This document shows, one piece after another, positions 1 to 6,791 of a stretch of DNA of 49,830 nt. The notes under the pieces are model-generated. The model did no database searches and was not told the DNA's origin. It saw nothing but the letters and a program-made list of their open reading frames with translations. The translations under genes and the position numbers were made by a program. Position 1 is the stretch's first letter, and each line of letters starts with the position of its first letter. The DNA is from Acidobacteriaceae bacterium (lineage in GTDB: Bacteria > Acidobacteriota > Terriglobia > Terriglobales > Acidobacteriaceae), in the NCBI GenBank assembly GCA_003171315.1, contig PMYE01000126.1:1-49830 (forward strand). Reading direction: 5' to 3'.

Positions 1-118
1 CTAACGCATTTCTCCCAATGGTGTATAGGGGTTCAAGACCGCAAAGTTGACGCGAACCCCAGTGAGCGGCAACCTTCGAACCATTGAGCACTCTACAGGA
101 TTGGGAGAAATGCCTTAG
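1..118. repeat. Inverted-repeat element (about 118 bp) at window start
   Basis: Bases 1-19 (CTAACGCATTTCTCCCAAT) are mirrored by bases 100-118 (ATTGGGAGAAATGCCTTAG) with one mismatch, giving a short element with 19-bp terminal inverted repeats and ends CTAA/TTAG. There is no coding potential inside. The window begins exactly at the left repeat, so it may extend further left. A second repeat element starts at its right end (TTAG). It could be a MITE-like element or a large hairpin terminator downstream of frr. Confidence 0.6.
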
Positions 119-237
119 TGTGGTGAACCCGAAGTTGATGGAAGAACAACCGCAGATCCTTCGACTCCGTCCGCCGTGGCGGACTCCGCTCAGGATGACA
201 ATTTCCTATTGATACGAACTTTAGACTGAGGACACTA
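116..237. repeat. MITE-like repeat family A, copy 1
   Basis: This roughly 122-bp element has ends TAGTGT/ACACTA and is nearly identical to 7750-7880 outside its core. The core is a perfect hairpin, GTCCGCC (169-175) with GGCGGAC (178-184), flanked by the conserved CCTTCGACTC and GCTCAGGATGAC. Other copies lie at 1913-2071 and 7921-8026. It sits downstream of frr, next to the inverted-repeat element at 1-118. Confidence 0.75.
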
Positions 238-248
238 GCCGCTGCGCG

Positions 249-833
249 TCACACCTGCATCACTTCGACTTCCTTCTTCTGCGAGAGCTCTTCCATGCGG
301 CGGATTTCGGCGTCGGTCATCTTCTGTACTTCGTCGAAAGCGCGCTTCTCGTCGTCTTCGCTGATCTTTTTATCCCTGGTGAGCTTCTTGAGGGCTTCGT
401 TGCCGTCGCGGCGGACGTTGCGGACGGCGGTGCGATGCTCTTCGAGGACCTTGTTGAGATGCTTGCAGACCTCGCGGCGGCGCTCCTCGGTCATGGGCGG
501 CACGGGAATGCGGATGACCTTGCCATCGGAGATGGGATTGAAGCCGAGATCGGCGATCTGGATGGCTTTTTCCACTTCTTTCAGGATGGTCGGATCCCAG
601 GGCGAGATGGTGATGAGTTGCGGCTCGGGGGCCGAGAGCTGCGCGAGCTGGTGGATGGGCGTAAGCGTGCCGTAGTAGTCGACCTTGACCTGGTCGAGCA
701 TGTGCACGCTGGCGCGGCCGGTGCGGGTGGAGGCCAGATTGGCCTGGAAATCGGCGACGGCGTGGTCCATGCGGCGTTTGAGGTCGCCATAGAGGTCTTT
801 GAGCGCCGGATGGCCGGCCATGAAAGATGACAT
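249..833 (-). CDS. frr: Ribosome recycling factor
   Basis: Cytoplasmic factor that, with EF-G, splits the post-termination ribosome so it can be reused. The 194-residue product has the hallmark RTGRAS motif near the N-terminus, the ISPWD segment and a C-terminal helix rich in K/E/R, as in all RRFs (usual length about 185). The N-terminus is a little long. ATG 833 and ATG 821 are both possible starts and neither has a clear Shine-Dalgarno. frr usually follows pyrH in an rpsB-tsf-pyrH-frr cluster, but here the gene upstream is lipA, and rpsB-tsf lie 48 kb away. Confidence 0.97.
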   Translation of the reverse strand: MSSFMAGHPALKDLYGDLKRRMDHAVADFQANLASTRTGRASVHMLDQVKVDYYGTLTPIHQLAQLSAPEPQLITISPWDPTILKEVEKAIQIADLGFNPISDGKVIRIPVPPMTEERRREVCKHLNKVLEEHRTAVRNVRRDGNEALKKLTRDKKISEDDEKRAFDEVQKMTDAEIRRMEELSQKKEVEVMQV

Positions 834-923
834 AGGGAATCGTCCTCAGTGCGAAAGTCGGCGCGAAACCGTCAACGGCTTATTCTACAACCACCCAGTC
901 AAGGCGCCAGTGTTTGCAACACG

Positions 924-1832
924 TTATGTGACAACCGCGAGGCCGGTGGAGGCCGCTTGCTCGTGGGCGTGGTAGCTGGAGCGGACGAGCGGGCCGGATT
1001 CGACGTGGCGGAAGCCCATACGGAGGGCTTCGGCCTTGAGCTCGGCGAACTCGCGGGGGGTGTAGAGGCGCGCCATGGGCAGATGGTCGCGCGAAGGGCG
1101 CAGATACTGGCCGATGGTGAGGATGTCGCAGCCCACGGCGGCGAGATCGCGGAAGACGGCGAGCAATTCATGGGTTTCTTCGCCGAGGCCGACCATCACG
1201 CCGGACTTGGTGAGCCCTCCGGGCCTTAACTTCTTGGAGTAGTTCAGCAGCTCCAGAGAGCGCTCGTAACGGGCGCCGGAGCGGACCACGCGATAGAGGC
1301 GGGGAACCGTCTCCGTGTTGTGATTGAGGACGTCAGGACATGCCTCGACGACGGTGCCGATGGACTCGCGGTCGCCCTGGAAGTCGGGGATGAGGACCTC
1401 GACGCGGCAGCCGGGGGCCTGACGGCGAATCTCGGCGATGACAAGGGCGAAGGCGCGCGCGCCGCCTAGGTTGTCGTCGTCGCGGTTGACGCTGGTGACC
1501 ACTGCGTGGAGCAGCCCTAACTCCGCCACTGCCTCCGCGACCCTCCGCGGCTCGTCGAAGTCGATGGGCTGGGGGCGGCCCTTGGGCACGGCGCAGAAGC
1601 CGCAGCGGCGCGTGCACAGGTTGCCGAGCATCATGAAGGTGGCGGTTTTGTGATGCCAGCACTCGCCGATGTTGGGACAATGGGCGCTTTCGCAAACGGT
1701 GTGCAGCGAGAGCGAGCGGGCCAGGCGCTTGAGATCGTGATAGTTCTCGCCCATGGGGGCGCGGGCCTTGAGCCACGGGGGCTTGGGCGCGGGCGCGCGG
1801 CGCGCGGGTTCGATCTGGACGAGATCGCTCAC
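924..1832 (-). CDS. lipA: Lipoyl synthase
   Basis: Radical-SAM enzyme that inserts two sulfur atoms into the octanoyl chain on E2 and H-protein subunits, giving lipoate. The 302 residues hold both cluster motifs: the auxiliary cluster cysteines C47, C52 and C58 (CESAHCPNIGEC) and the radical-SAM CxxxCxxC at C73, C77 and C80. The RSSYHA motif at 284-289 supplies the serine ligand of the auxiliary cluster. The start is GTG 1832; a TACAAT box lies just upstream (about 1841-1846), so the leader may be very short. It requires Fe-S clusters, which the suf operon in this window would supply. Confidence 0.97.
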   Translation of the reverse strand: MSDLVQIEPARRAPAPKPPWLKARAPMGENYHDLKRLARSLSLHTVCESAHCPNIGECWHHKTATFMMLGNLCTRRCGFCAVPKGRPQPIDFDEPRRVAEAVAELGLLHAVVTSVNRDDDNLGGARAFALVIAEIRRQAPGCRVEVLIPDFQGDRESIGTVVEACPDVLNHNTETVPRLYRVVRSGARYERSLELLNYSKKLRPGGLTKSGVMVGLGEETHELLAVFRDLAAVGCDILTIGQYLRPSRDHLPMARLYTPREFAELKAEALRMGFRHVESGPLVRSSYHAHEQAASTGLAVVT

Positions 1833-1912
1833 GCTCTTATTGTAGCGGCGTAGAGAGTGACTGGTGCGGTGTTTGGAGGTTGACGCTGGCGGCTCAACTT
1901 GCGTAGATCTTC

Positions 1913-2071
1913 TAGCGTGGTGTCTCTAAAGTTTGTCACATAAATCGCACATCCCAAATGCAGGTCCCCTTCGACTTCGCTCAGGGCAGGCTTTCGGCTC
2001 TGGTCGCCGCGGCGACCAGAGCTCAGGATGACTGCTTTGTTTTTGTTGCGAACTTCGGAGACGGGACACTA
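1913..2071. repeat. MITE-like repeat family A, copy 3 (diverged)
   Basis: The ends are CTAGCGT and ACACTAG, so CTAG flanks both sides. The core is a perfect 12-bp hairpin, GCTCTGGTCGCC (1997-2008) with GGCGACCAGAGC (2011-2022), followed by the family-conserved GCTCAGGATGAC. It fills most of the 1833-2068 gap. Its right end supplies the TAG stop codon of the 133-residue membrane protein at 2069-2470. Confidence 0.7.
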
Positions 2072-2470
2072 GCGCAACTTTTCCCGCAGGTCCGTGCGCA
2101 TGAGATAGAGGAAGATGACTAAATTGAGCAGTCCCTGGACCACGGAGGAGGAGTTGTGCTGGGTTGTGTAGGTCCAGAGAAACAAGCCCGCCAGGAGCGC
2201 TACGGCCGCAAGCGAGAGAGCCCACGCCCAGCGGAGCAGCAGCAGCAAGCCCAGCGCGCCGACGATAAAGAGGACAGAGAAGAGAAGATAAACCGGCCCG
2301 AAACGGTGATTGACGACGCCCGCGATGGAAATTGCGGCAAGCAACAGCATGTAGAAGCTGATGGCGATGAGGCCTGGGAACTGGAACAGCCGAGGCCGCT
2401 GCGCTTTCCGCGGTCCGCGCTGAGGAAGCTTGGCGGGAGGGGGAGCCTGCGTCTTGATATCGGCGTTCAT
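2069..2470 (-). CDS. Small four-helix membrane protein, unknown function
   Basis: The 133 residues begin with a basic, proline-rich cytoplasmic tail (1-30) followed by about four hydrophobic segments (roughly 32-52, 58-78, 80-98 and 110-125) and a short charged tail. I do not recognise a family. The start overlaps the stop of the upstream cytochrome c gene (ATGA at 2467-2470), so the two are translationally coupled and probably act together at the membrane, perhaps in respiration. The TAG stop coincides with the end of a family A repeat, so the C-terminus may have been altered by that insertion. Confidence 0.75.
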   Translation of the reverse strand: MNADIKTQAPPPAKLPQRGPRKAQRPRLFQFPGLIAISFYMLLLAAISIAGVVNHRFGPVYLLFSVLFIVGALGLLLLLRWAWALSLAAVALLAGLFLWTYTTQHNSSSVVQGLLNLVIFLYLMRTDLREKLR

Positions 2471-2826
2471 AGCGTGTGCAAGTAGGCCAGCAGGTCGTTG
2501 AGCTGCTCGCCGGTGAGCGGTGTGGAGGGCATCATCTGCCGGCCATAGAGAATGACTGCGGTGAGGCGCTCGTCAGTGGGCGGCGCGCCGGAAGGCATGG
2601 CCTTGAGCTTGGTGAGCGCCTGCAAGCCGGGTCCGTGCAGGGACATGGTCGAAGTCGGATAGTGGCAGCGGGCGCATTTGGCCTGATAGACCGCCGCGCC
2701 GCGCGCCTCCTGCGGCGTCCACTCGGAGGAGGGCTTGGACGGCGGCAGCGAGCGGCAGCCGGCAAAACCGAACGCAAGTGTGGAAAGTACGGAAGACATA
2801 AGAAGAAACCGAACGCGCATTTGCAT
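2467..2826 (-). CDS. Monoheme c-type cytochrome lipoprotein
   Basis: Predicted exported electron carrier of 119 residues. It has a lipoprotein signal (hydrophobic stretch ending FAGC, lipidated C24), one heme-attachment site CARCH (C51, C54, H55) and a likely distal methionine ligand in RQMMP (M98 or M99), which is the class I cytochrome c layout. It overlaps the membrane-protein gene downstream by 4 bp. It could serve a terminal oxidase or a sugar dehydrogenase; no partner oxidase lies in the window. Confidence 0.9.
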   Translation of the reverse strand: MQMRVRFLLMSSVLSTLAFGFAGCRSLPPSKPSSEWTPQEARGAAVYQAKCARCHYPTSTMSLHGPGLQALTKLKAMPSGAPPTDERLTAVILYGRQMMPSTPLTGEQLNDLLAYLHTL

Positions 2827-2867
2827 CCATGATACAGCGGCTTAGGCGGCGTGCAGCATTTGCATTT

Positions 2868-3038
2868 GAAGCTGTTCGCGTTTTTGCAACGCATTCAAGG
2901 GAAAAGGGCTTGTTTGCGGGGACATCGACAGGAGCGAACGGGTTTGTGGCGCTGCGGCTGGCCGAAGAACTTGGGCCGCACTCGACCGAGGTGACCGTGC
3001 TGTGCGGTACGGGGATAAAGTATCTGCGAACGTATGGG
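2868..3038 (+). pseudogene. C-terminal remnant of a cysteine synthase / PLP fold-type II enzyme
   Basis: The plus strand encodes a stretch that reads EKGLFAGTSTGAN, then ALRLAEELGP, then VTVLCGTGIKYL. It matches the PLP-phosphate-binding GTSTGAN loop and the last strand and helix of cysteine synthase/CBS enzymes in the right order and spacing. The N-terminal two thirds, including the PLP lysine, are missing. The frame stays open past the normal end and into antisense of dacB, so no native stop remains. It lies between the divergent cytochrome start and the dacB end, a typical gene graveyard. This is recognition by eye, not by search. Confidence 0.6.
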
Positions 3039-3074
3039 GCCGCGCTCGACAAGCCGGCGGCGGGTACGCAACGT

Positions 3075-4742
3075 TTAATCAGCCGCGGCGATGGCTTCGG
3101 CGATGCGGTCGATGGCCTGCTCCCCGGCGCTGCTGCCGGGATAGCGGCCGTTGACGAGGATGGAAAATGCGAGGGTGCGGCCGCTCGCCGCCACCAGATA
3201 GCCGGAGAGCGCGTTCACCTCGTTCAGCGTGCCGGTTTTGGCCCACATCCTGCCTTTGAGCGGCGAATCCCTGAACCGGTTGTCGAGCGTGCCATCGACG
3301 CCGGCGACGGGCAGGGTATCGCGCCAGGCCGCGCCCCAGGGCTGACGCGACGCGTAGGACAAGAGGCCGGTGAAGGCGCGGGGAGAGATTTTGTCGTTGG
3401 GACTCATGCCCGAGCCGTCGTAGAGGAAGAAGTCCGCGTCGTCGACGCCGGCATCGGCGAGAAACTGGCGCACCACGCGCGCGCCCTGCGCGAAGCTGCC
3501 GTCGGCCCCGTAGACCTTGCCGAGCAGGCGCAGGAGCAGCTCGGCGTGGAGGTTCTGGCTGGTCTTGTTCATGACGGCGATGTCTTCGGCGATGGGCACG
3601 GAGCGGCGCGCGCCGAGAACGCGGCGGCCCTCAACCGGCGCGGCGACGGTGGAGGGCGCAATGGGCGTGAGCTTGAGCGGCTGCTCGCGCTCTTGGGCGA
3701 AATCGCCCGTGCCGGCCGGGTAATTGTGGCGCGACTCGGCGCCGCCGGTGACTTTGATGCCGCGCAGCAGGAGGGCCTGCTTGAATGCCGCGGCAGTGAA
3801 CTGGGCCGGATCCTCGACGGCCACGGAAACATGGAGGCCGCTGGCGGGCGCGGCGCCCCAGGCGCGCACGTACATGGAGCCGGGACGGCGATCGAGGCCA
3901 GGGTGGGCCTCTTCGCCGGGCTGGACGGGCGTCATGCGATTGTCGAGCGTGTAGTAGTCCACGCCGGGCGTCCATTGGGCTTCGGTCGCTCCGGGCGTCG
4001 AGGCATCGGCGGCGATGGAAAGCTCGTCGGCGTTGTCGTTGAAGGTGAGCGCGGAGACGGGCGCGCCGTAGCTCCATTGCAGATCGTCCCAGGCCCAGCC
4101 TTGCGCGTAGGGTTCGTTCAGGAAGAATGTGTCGTCGCCGATCACGGCGCCATCGACCGTGCGCACGCCGGTTTCCTCTACCTGCTGGGCGAGCAGATCG
4201 AGGACGGCCATGGCGGTTCGCGGGGCAGAGGTGGGAGCTTGGTTAGGCTGGGCTTCGGAACCGGGTGGAGGAGTTGCGGGCGCGGCGCTGGGTTCGACGT
4301 AGGGATAATGGCGGGCGCTGATGGTGGGATCGCCCACGCCGAGGATGGTCAGGTCGCCGTGCAACGTGCCGGAGGCGTCGATTTCGCCATCCGCGACCAC
4401 GAAGGTGGTCCATGTGAGGGTGTCAACGGGCAGCAACGCGTACGCGGCGGCAGTGGTGGTGAGCTTGGCGTCGGAGGCGGGCGTAAACAGGCGAGCGTCG
4501 TTGAGGCCGTAGAGCGATTGGCCGTCGAGGGTGACGACGCTGATGCCGAAGTGGGCGTGGCTGAGGGCGGGATCGGCGAGAATGGCCTGGATGCGGGCGG
4601 CGAGCGGGCCGGTGACGAGCGCGGGGTGCGCGGCGGGATGCGGGTTGTGGCGGGCCTGAGCCGGGGCTTGAGCCTGCAACGCCGCAACGCAGGCCAGGAG
4701 GCCGCAGAACGCTGCTGCCAGAATGCGCCTGAAAGTACGCAT
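3075..4742 (-). CDS. dacB: D-alanyl-D-alanine carboxypeptidase / endopeptidase, PBP4 type (S13)
   Basis: Periplasmic enzyme that trims or cleaves peptidoglycan cross-links. Starting from the ATG at 4742 gives 555 residues with a signal sequence (hydrophobic 5-24, likely cleavage after AQA). The S13 motifs are in order: SDAK (S90, K93, nucleophile and base), SQN near residue 395, and KTG near 502. The frame is open about 200 bp further upstream, but that segment lacks any signal-peptide or family similarity. An Ala/Pro-rich linker sits in the inserted domain near residues 180-205. It is monocistronic, followed by the cysteine-synthase remnant. Confidence 0.92.
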   Translation of the reverse strand: MRTFRRILAAAFCGLLACVAALQAQAPAQARHNPHPAAHPALVTGPLAARIQAILADPALSHAHFGISVVTLDGQSLYGLNDARLFTPASDAKLTTTAAAYALLPVDTLTWTTFVVADGEIDASGTLHGDLTILGVGDPTISARHYPYVEPSAAPATPPPGSEAQPNQAPTSAPRTAMAVLDLLAQQVEETGVRTVDGAVIGDDTFFLNEPYAQGWAWDDLQWSYGAPVSALTFNDNADELSIAADASTPGATEAQWTPGVDYYTLDNRMTPVQPGEEAHPGLDRRPGSMYVRAWGAAPASGLHVSVAVEDPAQFTAAAFKQALLLRGIKVTGGAESRHNYPAGTGDFAQEREQPLKLTPIAPSTVAAPVEGRRVLGARRSVPIAEDIAVMNKTSQNLHAELLLRLLGKVYGADGSFAQGARVVRQFLADAGVDDADFFLYDGSGMSPNDKISPRAFTGLLSYASRQPWGAAWRDTLPVAGVDGTLDNRFRDSPLKGRMWAKTGTLNEVNALSGYLVAASGRTLAFSILVNGRYPGSSAGEQAIDRIAEAIAAAD

Positions 4743-4976
4743 GCCCGGAGTGTAGCAGGAGGCCGGGGCGGGGCGGCGCTTTTGGCCGAGGCCCTTCGGC
4801 GAAAGGGGCGCCTGAGCGGAGCATCGGGCTCCAGACAAATGCAGGGTTTGCTTTGTTGGTCTAAGGAGACCGAAGAGGTACTGAAGGTTTGGGGACGAAC
4901 CGCCCGTTATCGCGTATGTGAGGCCGCAGTGGAGAAGTCGCAGGCACAATGTGCCGCAATGTAATGTGCGTCTAAC

Positions 4977-5366
4977 TTATTGCAAGCGGCGGACGCGCGG
5001 CAAGCGTCCGAAGGTTTTGTCAAAAGTGATCATCTCGCTGGCGCCAGACACGAAGGAAATTTCTGAAATTAGGTGATCGGCGAAGCCTACCGCGCCCTTG
5101 CGGGAGGCTTTCAAGGCCTTCCAGGCCAGGGCCGGTGACTCGACGACTACCCCTCGCGTCTGGAGAAGGCTTTCGATGGCGTTCAGGATTCTTTCTCTGT
5201 CCCATCTGCCACGAAGCACCCATGACAGTTCCGCAAGAACAATAAGAGGGACGAATACTCCGCCCGTGGACCCGGCTTGCGCAAGAGCAGAGCGTGCTTT
5301 CGCTGCCTGCGCCGTGTCATCGTTCAGATAAGCTCGAGCCCAAACGTTGGTATCGGCTGCGAGCAT
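4977..5366 (-). CDS. vapC: PIN-domain toxin (VapC type)
   Basis: Predicted Mg-dependent ribonuclease toxin of 129 residues. The four PIN acidic residues are visible: D5 (ADTN), E46 (AELSW), D97 (FADHLI) and D116 (TFDK). I chose ATG 5366 because a GGAGG at 5375-5379 is 8 nt upstream of it but only 2 nt from ATG 5372. The chosen ATG overlaps the antitoxin stop as TGATG, which is classic toxin-antitoxin coupling. Its target RNA cannot be told from sequence. Confidence 0.9.
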   Translation of the reverse strand: MLAADTNVWARAYLNDDTAQAAKARSALAQAGSTGGVFVPLIVLAELSWVLRGRWDRERILNAIESLLQTRGVVVESPALAWKALKASRKGAVGFADHLISEISFVSGASEMITFDKTFGRLPRVRRLQ

Positions 5367-5638
5367 CACCATTTCCTCCGCGCCTTCGCTGCATCCATTT
5401 GTTCGAAAGTCATCATGCTTTTGGATTGACCGCCCCGATCGGCCATTCTCCAAAGATCTTCGAGGTCATACAGGACCGGCTCGACATGAACGGCGCCGCT
5501 GTAAGGGATACTGAACCGGATTCGGCTGCCTCTTTGGACTCCAAGGCGCTTTCGCAGTTCCTTGGGCAGGGTTACCTGCCCCTTGGAGGTAACTGTAGCT
5601 TCAACGGTAGTAGCGGGTTTGAAAGAGGTTGAGGACAT
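5366..5638 (-). CDS. vapB: AbrB/MazE-type antitoxin (VapB)
   Basis: The 90 residues start with a swapped-hairpin AbrB DNA-binding domain (about 11-55), with the typical TSKGQVTLPKELRKRLG core. A C-terminal tail (MMTFEQMDAAKARRKW) should wrap the toxin. The Shine-Dalgarno GGAG lies 8 nt before ATG 5638. It is the first gene of the operon and almost certainly autorepresses through the repeated sites upstream. Confidence 0.9.
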   Translation of the reverse strand: MSSTSFKPATTVEATVTSKGQVTLPKELRKRLGVQRGSRIRFSIPYSGAVHVEPVLYDLEDLWRMADRGGQSKSMMTFEQMDAAKARRKW

Positions 5639-5648
5639 CGTTCAATCT

Positions 5649-5683
5649 CCTTACATTCTAATACAAATTGCCTTACATTACAA
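5649..5683 (-). promoter_or_regulatory. vapBC promoter with two direct operator repeats
   Basis: On the minus strand a -35 TTGTAA (5678-5683), a 17-bp spacer and a -10 TAGAAT (5655-5660) precede vapB. Two identical 9-mers, AATGTAAGG, lie at 5671-5679 and 5649-5657. They are 22 bp apart, two helical turns, so both present the same face, as expected for cooperative antitoxin binding across the -10 region. Confidence 0.65.
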
Positions 5684-5758
5684 TGAGCCGCGCGCGGCTT
5701 GCAAAAATAACCGTAGGCTGCCCGGTTGAAACCAAAACTATGCCGAGCGTAACCAGAG

Positions 5759-5866
5759 ATGCCGGCCAACCGGCAGCAGCTCCCCAAAGGGCGTTACTTC
5801 CGGATCGGCGACTACACGGACGCGACAAGAAGTGGACTCGATCCTTTCGCCCGCAATTCTTCTTAA
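5759..5866 (+). CDS. Possible small ORF of 35 residues, unknown
   Basis: ATG 5759 opens a 35-codon frame reading MPANRQQLPKGRYFRIGDYT and ending NSS. It is rich in R, G and D and not hydrophobic. There is no good Shine-Dalgarno and no recognised family. It could be a gene fragment brought in with the accessory region between vapBC and the membrane-anchored orphan at 5919. Support is only the open frame. Confidence 0.2.
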   Translation: MPANRQQLPKGRYFRIGDYTDATRSGLDPFARNSS

Positions 5867-5891
5867 GCACGGCCTTCCAGTTCTCTATAAT
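5862..5891 (+). promoter_or_regulatory. Probable promoter of the orphan gene at 5919
   Basis: A perfect -10 TATAAT lies at 5886-5891, with a weak -35 TTAAGC (5863-5868) 17 bp upstream. The predicted transcript starts near 5897-5899. That fits the ATG at 5919 and excludes the 10-codon frame beginning at 5890. Confidence 0.5.
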
Positions 5892-5918
5892 GGCGGCAAA
5901 AGCAAAAGAAGAGGCCAA

Positions 5919-6446
5919 ATGACCCAAGCTACGCCCCCCTCAGACTTCGACTGGACGATATTGCGCCTCTCGATTGCTTCGTTAGTTGTTGCCATTGTTT
6001 CTTTCGCAGCCGCACTTACCTCAGCCGCCATTGCCAACTGGTCGAGGAAGGACGCTAAAAGAATCGCTGAACGCGCTCATGACGAATGGGCACAACAGAA
6101 ATGGTTCGACCTGTATTTCTCAACTAATTCTGCTTACGACGCGATGGAGAAACTTCAAGCTGACTGCAATGTTCAAAACGGCCGCCTCATCAGCATCCGC
6201 GGAGGGGGAAATTATCCAGATCGTGCCAACGAGGTCATCCGTCTCTTTCGGGAGATTCAAGCAATGGCGATGGTGTTTCCGAGGTGTACAGCTATCGACA
6301 TGCTCTGTGCCGCCACTTCTGGATTTGTCGACGATCAAGAAGGGATGCTTGACAAGCAGCGCCTAAAGAATCTCATGAACGCGATGAATGACATTCGGGA
6401 AAAGGCGCTCGTGGACGCCAGCGTTCTTACGCGGGTAATCAAGTAA
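5919..6446 (+). CDS. Membrane-anchored orphan protein with coiled cytosolic domain
   Basis: 175 residues from ATG 5919, which has AGAAGAGG (5907-5914) just upstream. One transmembrane helix (about residues 14-40) is followed by a charged, helical soluble domain (KDAKRIAERAHDEWAQQ, then WFDLYF and further helices). Base composition is clearly lower in GC than the neighbours. I do not recognise a family. Position beside a toxin-antitoxin pair, its own promoter and the single-TM-plus-helical-domain layout suggest an accessory, possibly defence-related gene, but this is inference only. Confidence 0.6.
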   Translation: MTQATPPSDFDWTILRLSIASLVVAIVSFAAALTSAAIANWSRKDAKRIAERAHDEWAQQKWFDLYFSTNSAYDAMEKLQADCNVQNGRLISIRGGGNYPDRANEVIRLFREIQAMAMVFPRCTAIDMLCAATSGFVDDQEGMLDKQRLKNLMNAMNDIREKALVDASVLTRVIK

Positions 6447-6791
6447 GTAGGACCCGCCAGCATAGCTGTTGACAGCAGGACACGAACTCTGGAATTCAAC
6501 ACAGATTCCTGATTGTGAGTGAATCACCGGCTAACCGTGAGTTACCTTTCGATAAACATTCCCGCACGCCTTCGCTATGGATAATGCTGCGCATATCCTC
6601 GCACGACCGGTGACGGAAGTGCTACGTACCGGGCGCCAGGATTCGCTGGATCCGGCATTCCTGGCACTCGGACTTGTTCCGGCCGATCGTTTTCTTAACC
6701 CTTTGAGGGAAGAAAAATTGGCGCGCGAGGGGGCGCCCTTTAGCCGGCCCCTATCTCCGATCCCGTGGCGTACCATCGGGGATGAAAGCGT
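6447..6791. other. 345-bp gap, no supported gene
   Basis: An open plus-strand frame of 72 codons (6577-6795) ends just past the folP start. It has no Shine-Dalgarno and no family I recognise, and may be a fragment. A TTGACA at 6471-6476 lacks a convincing -10. The last part must hold the folP promoter and leader. Confidence 0.4.

Noticed and set aside
2829-4964. A 711-codon open frame on the plus strand
   Set aside because: Beyond the first 70 codons (the cysteine-synthase remnant) it is purely antisense to dacB, which has all S13 motifs; the frame is open because of high GC.
5890-5922. A 10-codon frame (MAAKAKEEAK) ending in ATGA overlap with the gene at 5919, as a leader peptide
   Set aside because: Its ATG overlaps the TATAAT box, so it would lie upstream of the predicted transcript start.
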